Shown here in pieces: positions 9,791 through 20,749 of a DNA stretch of 64,000 nt. Both the position numbers and the translations under genes were made by a program. Every line of letters begins with the position of its first letter. The stretch's first letter is position 1. Under the pieces are notes generated by a model. The model worked only from the letters and a program-made list of their open reading frames with translations. It searched no databases and was not told where the DNA came from. The DNA comes from Phocoena phocoena (lineage: Eukaryota > Chordata > Mammalia > Artiodactyla > Phocoenidae), in NCBI RefSeq assembly GCF_963924675.1, contig NC_089231.1, positions 73,097,191 through 73,161,190 on the forward strand. Direction: 5' to 3'.

Positions 9791-10194
9791 TTTTTAGCTC
9801 CATGAAAAGTACCCTGGGGTGTTCCACCTGCTTAGCCCTGCTCTGAGGAACCCTACCCACCCAGGAGTCTCACATTCACAAGCCTCCAGGGGCCAGCCAG
9901 GTGACACAGAAAAGCCAGGCCTGGGGGAGGGTGCAGCACCTCCACCCCCAGCTCCGGACAGGTGTTTCCTTGCGGGGTGGTAGGTCCTCTATCGCCCAAC
10001 ATTTCTATTTAGTTTTTAAGGAGAATTCAGACATCTGGGTTTTGGGGGTAAAATAACCTGGTTTTTAAATGCTGTCAACCAGTTTTTAAAAACCCCGAAT
10101 GGTCAAATTAAGCTCTTCTGCAGATGGAAAACCGCCAGGGCTTGAGACCTCTTTCAGAGCCCATCTCCCTGGGGCTCTGGAGAGTGAGCCGGGG

Positions 10195-10690
10195 AGCAGG
10201 GGCACCACCTGTGGGAGGGCACCCCGCCCCCAGCGGAATCTGATTACCCCCGGCGCCCCAGCCAATGGCAGGCGGCGGGAGGCAGGGGCGGGCCGGGGCG
10301 CCAGAGGTTGGGTTGAGAGCGCTTCCCCGTCAGGCACAGATGGTATTTTTTTTTTTATCAGTGTCAGCATTGGCTTCTTTCTGCTCTGATGAATAGATTC
10401 TAAAGAGGCAGTGACATTATTCGAGATAACAGAGGGAACAGAGAAAGGGTCAGCGACGGAGAGAAAATGGCAGAGCCAGCAGATAAAGGGGAGGCCGGAG
10501 GGGGCGGAGTGCCGCGGCTGGGGCGCCCCCCGCCCCGCATTACTGCGATGTCCACCCCCCCCAAGCCTGGCTTCCTGCTGCGGGGGCTGCGGTGCCTGCC
10601 CGGCCCAGGGCAGGGGAGGCCCAGGAGCTGAGCGCGCGCGCCTGCTCCCTCCCGGCGTCCCGGCCGCCCATTCCGCCTTTTCAATTCGAT
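10195..10690. promoter_or_regulatory. CpG-rich, island-like block without an attached gene
   Basis: It is locally dense in CpG (agcgcgcgcgcctg at 10630, cccggcgtcccggccgcc at 10653, gcggcgggaggcaggggcgg at 10272). It has a CCAAT box (agccaatggcagg, 10260) next to Sp-type GC boxes. An AT-rich, T-run-containing segment (10335-10450) with 'agataacagagggaac' splits it. The surrounding 10 kb is far poorer in CpG. No open frame with gene character starts here. It could be a lncRNA or enhancer promoter, or a distal CpG island. A CpG count has not been computed. Confidence 0.5.
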
Positions 10691-10964
10691 TCAATTAGGC
10701 CTCCCCGCTCGGAAGCTTGTCTCCTCTGATATCCAGTTTAACTGACAGGGGATTAGAGCTGTTTGTATTACACACACACTCTCTCGGGCTGCTAAACCAC
10801 AGGCAGGGCCCGGGGACCGGGTTATTTATGGAACGTGCAGCACTGTTTCTCTCGACCTGCTTCCTTCTGGGGGGAGCTAGGGGGCCTGTTGTCTGCTACA
10901 GCCCCACGCCTCCCTCACCCCCACTCCAGGCCTGGGCAGTAGAGCAAAAGAGCTCAAGGAGAAC

Positions 10965-11135
10965 TGAATCTCAATCCCAGCTCTGACACTTGCTGGCTGT
11001 ATGGCTGCGGGCAAGCCTCAGTTTCTTCATCTGGCAAATGGAGACAGCCAACTCCATCGCCTCCATTAAGGCAGGTGTAGGGACAACCTGCAGGAACAGG
11101 TGTAGGGCATTTAACACGGTGCCTGTGCATTCACT
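10965..11135 (+). mobile_element. MIR SINE
   Basis: 'cagctctgacacttgctggc' at 10979 and 'cctcagtttcttcatctggc' at 11016. Confidence 0.8.
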
Positions 11136-11139
11136 TGGC

Positions 11140-11290
11140 ATATCACTCAACAAATATGATTGAGGGACAGCCCTGTGCCAGGCGCTGGTCTGCGTCACTG
11201 AGGAAGTAAGGCCCCCTGTGCCTGCCTTCAGGAAGCTTACATTCCAGTGCAAGAGTTGGAAAATAAACATGGACTCCCTCCCGGTGCTAC
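11140..11290 (-). mobile_element. L2 3'-end fragment
   Basis: 'actcaacaaatatgattgag' (11146), 'gtgccaggcgctggtctgcg' and 'caggaagcttacattccagt' form the reverse L2 3' UTR. Confidence 0.75.
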
Positions 11291-11356
11291 ATGGGGAGGA
11301 CCAGGCAGGTGAGAGTGAGGATGGCGGTGATGGTGATGGAAGCAAGTACCACTGCA

Positions 11357-11382
11357 CACCCCCACCCCACCCCACCCCCACC
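11357..11382 (-). repeat. C-rich tract, G-quadruplex candidate on minus strand
   Basis: Four or more runs of C4-C5 separated by single A bases (cccccaccccaccccacccc), so the minus strand reads G4-5 T repeated. This satisfies a G-quadruplex pattern. Confidence 0.6.
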
Positions 11383-11439
11383 TGCCTCTTTGTTTTATTT
11401 CCAAAGTGCCGTCATTTGCTCTTACATCACCTGTCTCCC

Positions 11440-11548
11440 CAGTCAATTGCCAGGTCTCTGAGGGCAGGCGCCAAGGCTGTCTTCTCACTGCTGCCCCCTC
11501 CCCAGGTTAGCACAGTGCCTGGCGCATGATAAGAGTGAAGAGTGAATG
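11440..11548 (+). mobile_element. L2 3'-end fragment
   Basis: 'gtctctgagggcaggcgcca' and 'agcacagtgcctggcgcatg' in L2 order, ending in a 'gaatgagtgaatga' tail. Confidence 0.7.
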
Positions 11549-11580
11549 AGTGAATGAATGGATGGATGGATGGATGGATG
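11549..11580 (+). repeat. (GGAT)n microsatellite grown from an L2 tail
   Basis: Five or more GGAT units immediately follow the L2 'tgaatgaatg' tail. Confidence 0.9.
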
Positions 11581-12089
11581 AGAAGGTAGGGAGACAGAAA
11601 GTGGCCACTCTTACCTGCGACGTGGCTACCCTGCTCAGCTCAGGAAACCTGGCCATCCCCAAGCCCACCTCTCCAGACCACCTCTCTAAAGGGGTTTTGC
11701 TGGGTTTAGGAATGGGTGGGGGTCAGGGTCTTGGTCAGAGGGCAGGGGGCTCTTCCCTTCTTAACCTATTTTCACTCAGAGGGAAAGAAGGGCCTCCACA
11801 GACCCTCCCTCTCCCAGCAACCAGGGGCTGGGGAACAAATAATATTTCTAAAGTCTGGGGGTGGGGAGGAGGAGGAAGTGTCCTCATTGTTGGGGGGAGG
11901 GGTGATGCAGCCAGCACCCATCTGCACCCTTTCCTCACTCCACTTACCAGACCTTGAGGGGGCCCTGGCCCTAGGGGAGTGCAGGTCTGGACGCTCATAA
12001 CATTCGGTGCAAGAGAATAACAGCCACCAGTAAATGCACACATTCCCCGTGTCAGTCTTGACCCGAAGGTTCTCAGTGGTGGGAGTTGT
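11581..12089. other. No gene recognised
   Basis: Sequence with G-rich patches (11838-11900). Open frames in both directions are compositional. Confidence 0.5.
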
Positions 12090-12210
12090 CTCCATTCTCC
12101 AGAAGAGGAAACTGAGGCTCAGAGTGGTGGGAGGGCAAGCCCAACATCACCCAGCCAGGAAGGAGTGGCACTGGGATGGAACCCAGGACTCTGAGGTTCA
12201 ATACCTGCTC
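12090..12210 (-). mobile_element. MIR SINE fragment
   Basis: 'agaagaggaaactgaggctc' at 12101, then 'ccagccaggaaggagtggca' and 'gggatggaacccaggactct'. Confidence 0.8.
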
Positions 12211-12214
12211 GTTC

Positions 12215-12415
12215 ATCTAATGTCTGCTGTGTGCCAGGCACCTTCATGTCTCCAGACATCCTGAGAAGTGGGTATTCTGTCCCTCATTTTGCAGAAGGGA
12301 AAACCGAAGCTCAGCAGAGAGGTGAAAGGGCTGGCCCTCAGTCTCACAGCCTGTTAGAGGCAGGCAGAGCCAAGTGGAAGCACAGGTCTGCCTGACTCCA
12401 AATCCACTCTGCAGT
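12215..12415 (-). mobile_element. MIR SINE, nearly full length
   Basis: 'gctgtgtgccaggcaccttc' (12227), 'cctcattttgcagaagggaa', 'cacaggtctgcctgactcca'. It sits tandem to the preceding reverse MIR. Confidence 0.85.
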
Positions 12416-12484
12416 CTCTACCCTGCAGTTTGCTCCTCAGCTCAAGTGTCCAGGTTGTTTCAGATTTGTATTAGGCCCTGGGTA

Positions 12485-12720
12485 GTGAAGGGTCAGATCA
12501 ATCAACCAGCAGTTGTTGGGTCCCTCAAAAGCCCCTGAAGTATGACACTGTCCCTACAGGTAAGGAAGATGTCATCCAGTTGGGAGGGTGGCATATTAAT
12601 ATGTAAAGAGTTATAAGAACTAAATGACAAACAGAAACTTTGGGCACTCTCACAGGGCATGTGTATGATCCACAATTCGGAGGAATTGGTCAGGGAATGT
12701 GGCCTTGAAAGATTTTTTAG
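12485..12720 (-). mobile_element. Possible L2 fragment
   Basis: 'caaccagcagttgttgggtc' and 'ggtcagggaatgtggccttg' are like the reverse L2 3' UTR. Weak. Confidence 0.35.
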
Positions 12721-12789
12721 AGACAGAAGTCCACATGATACGCATTACAATTACAATGAATTGATCATCAGTATAATGACAAAAACCAT

Positions 12790-12925
12790 TAATAATCACT
12801 ATAATTAGACCCCATTGCTGTTCCCATTTCACAGTTGAGGATGCTGAAGCTCAGAAAGAGAAAGTGACATCCCCAAGGCCGGCCAGCCGGTAAGTGAGAC
12901 TCAAGCCCAGGTCCTGACCCCAAAG
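12790..12925 (-). mobile_element. MIR SINE fragment
   Basis: 'cccatttcacagttgaggat' at 12823, 'ggtaagtgagactcaagccc' near 12890. Confidence 0.75.
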
Positions 12926-13084
12926 CCAGTTTCTCTCCCCCTACCCTGGGCAATCTGAGTGTCACAAGCAGGAAAGTAACTGGCCCAGGTGTAGGTGGCT
13001 GAGCTAACATTTGTTCCCAGAGCCAGCTTCTTGGCCAAGGCCTGAGTTTGGCTGGGGCCAAGGGATCAAGTAGACATACTACCT

Positions 13085-13480
13085 GACCTCGAACAGTGTG
13101 CTGGGTGCTAGGGTCTCAGGGGTGAATGAGACCCGTCCCTGCCCTCCAGGGCTCACAGGCAGAGCCAGCTAAGCAAAATGACAATGAGAGTAAAGAGCGG
13201 CAGGTTCCGAGTTACCATGGAGCCCAGGGAGGCGTGGTAGGTATCCCAGCTAGAGTGTGGGAAGGGAATCAGGGAAGGCTACCTGGAGGAAGAGGTGCCT
13301 TTGCAGAATTTTGGCTGAGCTGGGAAGTGAGCGAGGGCATTCTAGGCAGCAAAGGCACTGAGGGGAGCAGTGCTGGAGTAGGTGCAGAGAAGGCACACAT
13401 GGTTCGGTGTTCAGATGGCACCTATTGTGTGAAGCAGGGTCTGGGCCAACACGAAGCAAGGGCCCTGGGGAGCCATGGTG
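13085..13480 (-). mobile_element. L2 3'-UTR segment
   Basis: 'gtgtgctgggtgctagggtc' (13096), 'aagatgaccctgccctcc'-like 'acccgtccctgccctccagg', then 'gggaaggctacctggaggaa' and 'cacgaagcaagggccctggg' downstream, in L2 order. Confidence 0.6.
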
Positions 13481-13783
13481 GGTGTTAGACACGGGAGGGC
13501 AGGTCACAGTTGTGCTTTGGTGAGTCCTCTGGCTGTGGTGTTACAGAGGCAGGGGGATAAGGGGAGGTGAGAGATGGCAGTGGCTGGAAGGGAGTGGCGG
13601 CAACGGGAACAGACGGACTGGAGGTGACAGATGGAAGGATTACCCAGGTGCCCAGAGGGGCCTTTCAGTTTTGGAGTCCCACTACACTCCCCCATTTAGG
13701 GAGCAGGTCTCCCCTTTTCGGATAGTCTCCTGCCTGGGGTGGGGCCTCTTCGCTACTTCTTTAGTTGGCATGCAAGCCCCTCG

Positions 13784-14245
13784 TATTAGCGTCCAAGGGC
13801 TGCTGGAACACAGTACCACACACTGAGAGGCTGAAAACAACAGAACTTTCTTGTCTCACAGTTCTGGGGGCCAGATGTCTGAAATCAAGATGTCAGCAGG
13901 GCCCCGCTCCCTCTGAGACCCTAGGTGGAATCCTTCCCCGCCTCTTCCCTAACTTCTGGTGGTGGCCGGCAATCCTTGGCATTCCTGGGCTCACAGCTGC
14001 CTCCCTCCCATCTCTGCTTCTGTCGTCACGTGGCCATCTCCTCTCTGTGTCTCTGTCTTCACATGACATTTCCTCTTCTTATAAGGGCACTAGTCACATT
14101 GGATTCGGGCCCACCCTCGTGACCCCGTCTTAACTTGATGACACCTGCGAAGATCCCATTTGCAAATAAGGTCACGTTCACAGGTAGCACAGGTTAGGCC
14201 CTCACCATCTCTTTTGCGGGGGATGCAACTGAAATCATAACACTC
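13784..14245 (-). mobile_element. MLT1-type MaLR solo LTR (endogenous retrovirus-like)
   Basis: Reverse orientation: 'gtattagcgtccaagggctg' at 13785 (LTR 3' end), 'gaaatcaagatgtcagcagg', 'tcttcttataagggcactag', 'aaataaggtcacgttcacag' near the 5' end. It is only an LTR, with no internal gene. The copy is old. Confidence 0.75.
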
Positions 14246-14539
14246 TTCAGAGCAGGGGTTTTCCTGGTTCGTTTCTGCATCTGCGGTCCCTGGCACAGAG
14301 CCTGGTGGATGTCAGAGCTCAGAGGGAGTCGTGGGATGAACAAATGAGCGGACTGAGTCCGGGCGTCCAGCCTCTCCTCCGTGGCTGACCCTAGCTCCTC
14401 TTGCGACTGCAGCCACCCCAGCCCGAATGGCATCCAGGCCAGGCAGGTCTCGGGGGCGGCCTCTCCCGCGGGTTGTTCTCCAAAAGAAGTGCTGTCGATG
14501 TCAGCAGATGCCTATCACTTTCCTTCCCCAGCAGAGTCT

Positions 14540-14640
14540 CAGCTGTCAGAGGAAGTGAAATAGTCATTGCCTATCCTTGCGTTTGAGATTTTATTGACAG
14601 TTTCATTGTCACCCAAAAAACCCTCCTTTTCTCCAGTGGC
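14540..14640. promoter_or_regulatory. AT-rich islet, possible conserved element
   Basis: 'gagattttattgacagtttc' and 'attgtcacccaaaaaacc' stand in otherwise GC-rich DNA with no repeat match. Weak evidence. Confidence 0.25.
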
Positions 14641-14959
14641 ATTTTCATCAGGAGAGCCTGGGGGCAAGAGGGGAGGCAGGGCTGGTTCCTGAAAACTGGT
14701 TTTGGCAGGCAGTGAGCACTGGTTCCTCCCGCCTGGGGTCAGTCGGGGTAGAAGCCGCCTGCCACCAGCCTTGTCTCCAGCCCTGCTCAGCACCCCCCTC
14801 CAGGGGACAAGAGGGAATGAGAGGTAGGAGAAGAAGGCACCCCGAGGGGCCCTGGAAATAGCCACGGTGGCCAGATGGGGCAGCCCAGACCCCACAGGGG
14901 GTCCTCACACCTTTCTCCAGCCCTCCACGGTGGGCATTCGGTGGCATCAGGGGGCTGGG

Positions 14960-15085
14960 TGAGAGCACGGGCTGTGCGATCAGGCCCACCGGGGTGCAGT
15001 TCTCAGCTCGGTGATGCACCTCAGGGCAAGTCCTTAACCCTGTGGAGCCTCAACGGCCCCATCTGTCCAATGGGGTAGTAACTTG
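14960..15085 (+). mobile_element. MIR SINE fragment
   Basis: 'gcaagtccttaaccctgtgg', 'cggccccatctgtccaatgg' near 15055. Confidence 0.65.
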
Positions 15086-15109
15086 TAGCTTCAGTGGCCG
15101 AGGCTCCAT

Positions 15110-15285
15110 CTGAGCCAAGCACCCATTATCCTATTCAGTTCTCCCCAGAACCCAGAGAGCTGGTGCCGTCAGGATCCTCACTTTAATGATGTGGAACCGA
15201 GGCTCAGAATGTGGGGCGGCCTGGCCAAGACCTCCATGGCTAGAAAGTGACAGAGGCTGTGTCTGAACCCAGGTTGTGATACGCC
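15110..15285 (-). mobile_element. MIR SINE
   Basis: 'aagcacccattatcctattc' (15117), 'gtggaaccgaggctcagaat' (15190), 'gtgtctgaacccaggttg' (15261). Confidence 0.7.
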
Positions 15286-15744
15286 AAGTCTGGCTGTGAA
15301 CCACCTCATGGTGTCAGTGGGAGGGTGCAGGCATGGAAGTATCACGGCGCCTGCGTGTGGGAAAAGCCATCTGCTATTATTGTCATTATTGTTTTTGTGG
15401 GGTGGAACCGGGCCCCTCGACAGCCACTCTGCCCCGAGGACTCTCTGGATGTCACTGGGAGGTGTTGGCCACACAGCCAGGTGAGCTCAGGGGCTGAAGG
15501 CCCTATCAGCGGGTCCTATCCTGCTCCATGCTGCAGCCCCTTCTGCACTCCCCTTCCCTGGCCCCCAGCAGGGCTCCAGGCAGAGTTGTCAGTTACCAAG
15601 TGGGCAAGGGCAAGGTCAGCTGACCACAGCATCAGCCTGAGACCTTGCAAAGCTGCTTCACTATGTACAAGCCATCCAATGGGAAATGAGGGCTGGACAG
15701 CTGCCCCTGCTCAGGGCCGCCGAGCGAGGGAGGTGGATACTGTA

Positions 15745-15935
15745 GTTAAAACAGATCGTGGAGTCCACGAGTTTGAGTTCTGGTGTGGCCACCTGCTGGC
15801 CGGCGAAAGTTGCCAAATATCACCGAGTCTAAGTTTCATCTTCTGTATGATGAGATAATAAAAGGTCCCCCTCGTAAGGTCCAGGGGCTAAATAACACTG
15901 CACAGAAAACACTTAGCACAGGGTCTGGCACAAAA
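15745..15935 (+). mobile_element. MIR SINE, diverged
   Basis: 'gagttctggtgtggccacct', 'aagtttcatcttctgtatga', 'acacttagcacagggtctgg' appear in MIR order. Confidence 0.65.
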
Positions 15936-15989
15936 AGAAGACAGAATTTTAGCACCTAAAAGCTTCTTAGAGGATCTCGGGCTGCCAAC

Positions 15990-16105
15990 CCCTCCACGGT
16001 GCACAGGAGGAAACAGAGGCCCAGAGAGGGGAAGAGTTTCCTCTTAGCCAGTCCCCAGAGCGGGGCTCGCACCTTGGCCTCTGGACCCCCAGTCCAGTGC
16101 TCCGC
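15990..16105 (-). mobile_element. MIR SINE fragment
   Basis: 'cacaggaggaaacagaggcc' and 'agagaggggaagagtttcct' at 16002-16040. Confidence 0.75.
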
Positions 16106-16244
16106 CACCTCCCCACCCAGCTTGTCAGCCGAGTCCCTCCGGCCCTTGCCCATCCTTCTCCCCGTGTCTCCGGCCCCCGTGGCTTCGAGAGCCCGAGCTG
16201 CAGGCCCCGCAGCGAGGCCTGCCATTCTCCCTCTCTCCGGCACA

Positions 16245-16860
16245 CTGAAGGTTTTGAAAGTTAAAGTATTACCGTCGGCTTTGTTGTTGCCTAACTACGA
16301 CAGACAAATTGAAAACCAGTTGTCAAAATGTCAGCGCACAACAAATCAACATGCAGAACGAGTGGCGGCCCTCTGCGGTGTATAATTAAACAAAAAATCC
16401 CTTTTAGAAATTTCAGCGAGCGTTGGTTCCACTTTATATTTGTCTGTGTGATTAATAAAGGCAGCTAATTTTCAGACTTTAAAAACAGCTAGAAAATAGC
16501 TCCTAATTACACATTAGGTTCCTAGCGGCCCCCGCTGAGCTGCCCTGGCATTGGTGGGCCAAAGAATTTGACAGAAGCCTAATTGCATTCTGAGCATCAT
16601 CTAATTTTAGTTAAATGTAATGTAATCAGCAGCAGATGTCTGAAATAAAATATGAATTATGAATATGATGAAATTTCATTCTTGAATAAAAAAGTAATTT
16701 GCTACTTAGTTCATTAAAGTCTTAGAGTTTTATTAGGAGCAGGTATATACAGCCTGGCGAGGTGATATATTAAATGATATCTGGGGGAACGAGAGAAACC
16801 CCGAAGGGATGGGAAACTTTATCCAGAGTGTCCAGTTATGATTAATTACTGTGGGGCCTG
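16245..16860. promoter_or_regulatory. Candidate conserved non-coding element (about 600 bp)
   Basis: An abrupt switch from GC-rich DNA to a long AT-rich, repeat-free block. It carries many homeodomain-type TAAT cores (ctaatttt, cctaattgc, gattaattac) and related AT motifs, with no simple repeats. No frame is open across it. In mammalian gene deserts this texture is typical of developmental enhancers. Conservation itself was not tested. Confidence 0.45.
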
Positions 16861-17124
16861 GGGAAGCCCCTGGGGACCCCGATGAATCTCTCAGGCTCCT
16901 TGAGGTGGAGCCTGAATTTTAGGGCAAGGGGCTTGGAGTGGGAAGCCATGGGTGCCTCTGAGGCCTGTGCCACCCCTGGCATCCCACCCCTATCTCCCTC
17001 CCACCCACAGCTGGCGTCCCCTGGCTTCTGAGATGAGTATGTGGAGGGCTCGCTCCTGGTGACACTGCTGCATGGCGGGCCCCGCGCTGGGCTTGGTGAC
17101 ACCATGTGAGACGGCCGTGGGCAT

Positions 17125-17300
17125 CCCAGGCAGGGATTCAGTCTCTGCCTCTCACTGTCTGTGTGACCTCAGTTCAGGGCCTCAGTTTCCTCTTCCATAA
17201 AATGGGCATAAAAAAAACACCTATCAGACACTCAGAACAGTAGCCGGCATGTGGCAAAGCCCCTGCTTCATGTTTACTATTGTTGGAGTTGTTATTACTA
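17125..17300 (+). mobile_element. MIR SINE
   Basis: 'ctgtctgtgtgacctcagtt', 'gcctcagtttcctcttccat' (17181), 'agtagccggcatgtggcaaa'. Confidence 0.8.
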
Positions 17301-17369
17301 TTCATAGAGGTCACAGTAAATCAGTATTAAAATGCCTTCTTTGGTTTCGTCTCTCGGAGCAGCCCGTGA

Positions 17370-17490
17370 TGCAGATTGTAAACTCTATCTTGTTTTTCAG
17401 CTGAAGCTCAGAGAAGTCAGACAACTTGCCTGTTGCACAGCTAGTAGTTGCCAAAGTCAGGATTTGAACCTGGGAACATCCCTGCTTCCA
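17370..17490 (-). mobile_element. MIR SINE fragment
   Basis: 'agctgaagctcagagaagtc' (17399), 'gcacagctagtagttgccaa' (17435), 'aggatttgaacctggg'. Confidence 0.8.
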
Positions 17491-17729
17491 GTGGTTCCCA
17501 CGGCATCCCAGGAGAGCTGTCCTGGTGGGAGGCCTGGGCTGAGGATTCTGTAACGGGACTGGGCAGGGTGCAGGAGGGAGCAGGGTTCATCTGCCCCAGA
17601 TTCAAGGCGTAGAGAAGAGGGTAAAGGCGGGAGGCTGGGCAGAGGGTCTAGGCTGGTATCCTGGGCTCTGCCAGGCGCTGCTCTGGGCAGGTGGGGGGAC
17701 AGAGGCCACCTCTCCGCCCTCACTTCACA

Positions 17730-17830
17730 CCAACCAATAATTTCCTGCAATTATCTGGAAAAGATTCATTAGCAAAGTGCACCATATTGAGTGGAGGCTG
17801 CCCTGGCAATCGATAAACTTGGGACAGGCT
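17730..17830. promoter_or_regulatory. AT-rich islet, candidate conserved element
   Basis: 'ccaataatttcctgcaatta' and 'gattcattagcaaagtgcac' in GC-rich surroundings. No repeat match recognised. Confidence 0.3.
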
Positions 17831-17939
17831 CCCGGGTGCTTGGAGAAAAGGACCAGAACTTGAAAGCGGGGGAGGAAGGCCAGCTCTGGCAGGTCTGAGC
17901 CTTGTTTTCCAGCCCTGGGGAGGGCTGGTCGGCTCCCTG

Positions 17940-18032
17940 GGTGGGGCTCAGCTCTGCGTGACCTCCTGGTGGCTTTGAGCAAGTCCCTTTGCCTCTCCGA
18001 GCCTCAGTTTCCCCACCTGTAAGGTGGGGGTC
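17940..18032 (+). mobile_element. MIR SINE core fragment
   Basis: 'gctttgagcaagtccctttg' and 'gcctcagtttccccacctgt' (18001). Confidence 0.8.
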
Positions 18033-19209
18033 CGGGCTGCCCCCAGTCAGGGATCTTCCTTCTTCTCTTATAAGTTCTGGGAGGTGTAGGGGAAAAGGGG
18101 GTACAGGGGGCCAGTAGGGAAGCAGCTGTGGAGGGAGCCCCTCTTCTCGTGGCCTCAGCTTCCCTTTGCTGACTTGGGAGCCTGCTGGGGACTGAGGAAG
18201 CAGAAAGGGTTCACCGAGACTGCCTTTTAAGGACAAAATTGAACATCTGGTCTTTCTGAGGAATCATCGGTGTACAGCCCCAGGAGCCCACCACTGTCCC
18301 AGCTTCTGGTCAGCCTAAGAGCTGAGCACACGCAGCCTGGCGGGGAAGGTGACAGAGCTAGAGGTCAGGCGAAGGATGGCTCAGGTCCCGACTCCCCCAC
18401 CTCCCCACTGGGCGCCCCAGCCAGTCTCCAGGCCTCCTGGGGCCCCAGTGCTCCCCTCTGGAAATCGCACACCCCATTGAGCAGTTGGGAGTTTCCAATG
18501 GGCCAGGGGTTGCCGGTGGCCCAGCCTGGTGCTGGCACAGAGCAGCTGTGGGGAGGATGGAAGCTGCTGTCCATGCAGATCCCCACCCTGACCCCACCCG
18601 CATCCGGCAGCGTCCAGCCGTACCCAGTGTCCCACTTGGATGGTACAAGTGAAGAGAGTTCCGTGGAGGGATTCTGTACACAGAGATGCAAGCCAGCCGG
18701 GGACACTGAGGCCCTCGCACTCAGAGGGACACGGCCGCTGCCAGGAATGCCACACCGAGGCAGGCATACCCCAAACTCACCCTCTCCCTCGACCCCCAGC
18801 CTCCGATCAGGTGATCCTTCCTGGAAGCCAGAGGGTGGGAAGCCTGTGGAGGTCAGCTTCCCAGGGCACAGAGCCGGGCCAGGAAAGTTGGGAACAGACA
18901 CGTGGTAAAAGGGAAGAACCCACCACCGCCCCTCTTCCCAGGACTTTGGATAAGTATTGGGGGGAGGGCAGGCTTTGGGTGGGAGTGGGGACGAGGGGGT
19001 CCTAAGCAGACGTGGTGTTCACCCCATGTTGCTGATGCTGAGTCCCATGTGACCTCTGCCCGTGGCTCCTCCCCTCCCCCCCGGGGCCTCACCCCACCCA
19101 TCAGAGTCTCACTTGGCATCAGTGCTCCCAAAACAGTGCTCCCTGGGGAGTCAGAGAGGATTCCAGACAGGCTGGGTTCTCCAGTTCCCAACTTGCTTGT
19201 GCCCTAGGC
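18033..19209. other. GC-rich intergenic stretch, no gene recognised
   Basis: Overlapping open frames on both strands (for example 18270-18908 and 18365-18901) reflect GC content. Their products show no domain or signal. A G-run cluster at 18959-18999 has several GGG tracts and could form a quadruplex. Confidence 0.5.
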
Positions 19210-19300
19210 TTAGGGGCTCCACCTCCCTGAGATTAATCGAGGCCACATCAGGCCACTCGCACAGTGCCTGACACATAGTAGGTGGTCCACAAAGCATCCC
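19210..19300 (+). mobile_element. MIR/L2 3' end
   Basis: 'gcacagtgcctgacacatag' at 19259 then 'taggtggtcc'. Confidence 0.6.
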
Positions 19301-19909
19301 CTTCCCCGCCTCGCCACCCTCTTCCCAATCAGCCCCTGGGGGCATTAGCCATTCATCTGATAGTGATTGGGCTCCTGCCACGTGGCAGGCCTGCGCGGGC
19401 CCCCGACCCAAGCTGCAGGGAAGCTGGAGTCATTTGTCCTGCAGTGAAAACTGACAGGGCTTCTCCTACGAGCTGGACTCTGGGGACACGGCCGTGAGAG
19501 GACAGTGCTGGACTCTGCTCCTGTGAGGTCCACGGGGTCTTATGGAGGCAGACTTGGAGTGGGAGTTTCCCAAGTTTGAGGTGCTGTAGCAGGGGGTGAC
19601 CCAGAGGGCTGTGGGGTGAGGCCCCTGATGTCAGTCGGCAACACGCTTCCAGGAAAGAGCCCCTTCCTCTGTCCTGTCCTTAGATGCAGGGGGTGCTCGT
19701 GTGCAGAGCCCTCCTAGGTGGGTCCAAACAGCCCTAAGTCCTGTGCCTGGAGGGGACCAGGAAGGCTGGACGGCTCCGGTGTCCCACCTCCACTCACCTC
19801 CCGGGTCCCCCCTCACCACCTCACCTCCCACCAGGCCCTGAGGCCACCTGCCTGGCTGCCACCCCCTGGCCACTCCCCAGCCCAGGTCAGCCGCCTGTCC
19901 CTGCTCTAT
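19301..19909. other. No gene recognised
   Basis: GC-rich sequence. 19345-19520 has faint L2-like words ('gggctcctgccacgtggcag'). Confidence 0.4.
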
Positions 19910-20110
19910 TCATCAAGGGCATGACAGCTAAAATTCATTTGAAGATGAAGAAAGTGCCCGCTAATCCGTTCTGGAAGACATTGATAGACTAGCAGCTCAG
20001 GGAGAATCGCACAGCAGTAATGAAATTAGGCTAAAACTGCTGGCGGATTGCAGATAATTGCCCTTGTCTGTCACTAGGAATAACATCTCCCAAATCCAAC
20101 ACAAGGATTG
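19910..20110. promoter_or_regulatory. Candidate conserved non-coding element
   Basis: An AT-richer block with 'gacagctaaaattcatttga', 'taatgaaattaggctaaaac' and 'gcagataattgcccttgtct'. It is free of recognisable repeats and bounded by GC-rich DNA on one side and a TTTC repeat on the other. Confidence 0.4.
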
Positions 20111-20125
20111 TTCAACTTGCAGGAA

Positions 20126-20169
20126 TTTCTTTTCTTTTTTTCTTTTCTTTTCTTTCTTTCTTTTTTTTT
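20126..20169 (+). repeat. (TTTC)n microsatellite
   Basis: An irregular TTTC/TTTTC run ending in a T9 stretch. Confidence 0.9.
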
Positions 20170-20749
20170 GAGAGCGAAAGCCAGTCAGGGCTTGGAATCT
20201 TTGTCTGGGCAACAGCCTCAGGAGGGTTGGGGAGCAGAAATCGCTGTGGTGACTGCCTTCCCTGCCCCTAGAGGCCCCCAGGAGCCCAAGCTGCAGCCAG
20301 AGAGACGAGGGGGCTGAGCCACGGTCCCGGGACCGTTCTTCCACGGCCCTTTGTGGGTCCCACCCTCAGCCTTGGTTTCTCCTTGATGCCCACCAGCGTG
20401 GCCCAGCTGGCAAGGTTCTGGGTAGAAATCAGGGAGGAGGGAAATCTTAGGGAACTGCACCTACAGCAGTGATGGCTCTGGGTTCTGGGGGGACAGAATC
20501 TGGTTGGAAGAGGGCCATAGGACCTTGTATGGAAGTTACCTTTGCATTATGTTGAGATAAAATCAATCCTTCATGTAAGAGGATGGACTGTGGGAGATGG
20601 GGACAGCTAAGGTCTCCTGAAGCCACTCTCTGGTGCTACCATGGGGGTCTAGATTCCTGGAAAGGAAAGTTCTGAGAAGGGACAGTTTATGGACTCACAG
20701 ATTTCCCCTGGCTGTTGGCGTGACCAGCACACAGCTGGCACTCAATTCA
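20170..20749. other. No gene recognised
   Basis: Single-copy-looking sequence. I see no exon, SINE or LTR in it. Confidence 0.45.

Noticed and set aside
11549..11580. CRISPR-like regular repeats
   Set aside because: These and the other short tandem arrays are microsatellites in a mammalian genome, with no spacers of repeat-length character.
18270..18908. 212-codon plus-strand frame with overlapping minus frames
   Set aside because: GC-rich DNA with frames open on both strands and no motif, signal or splice context that I can support.
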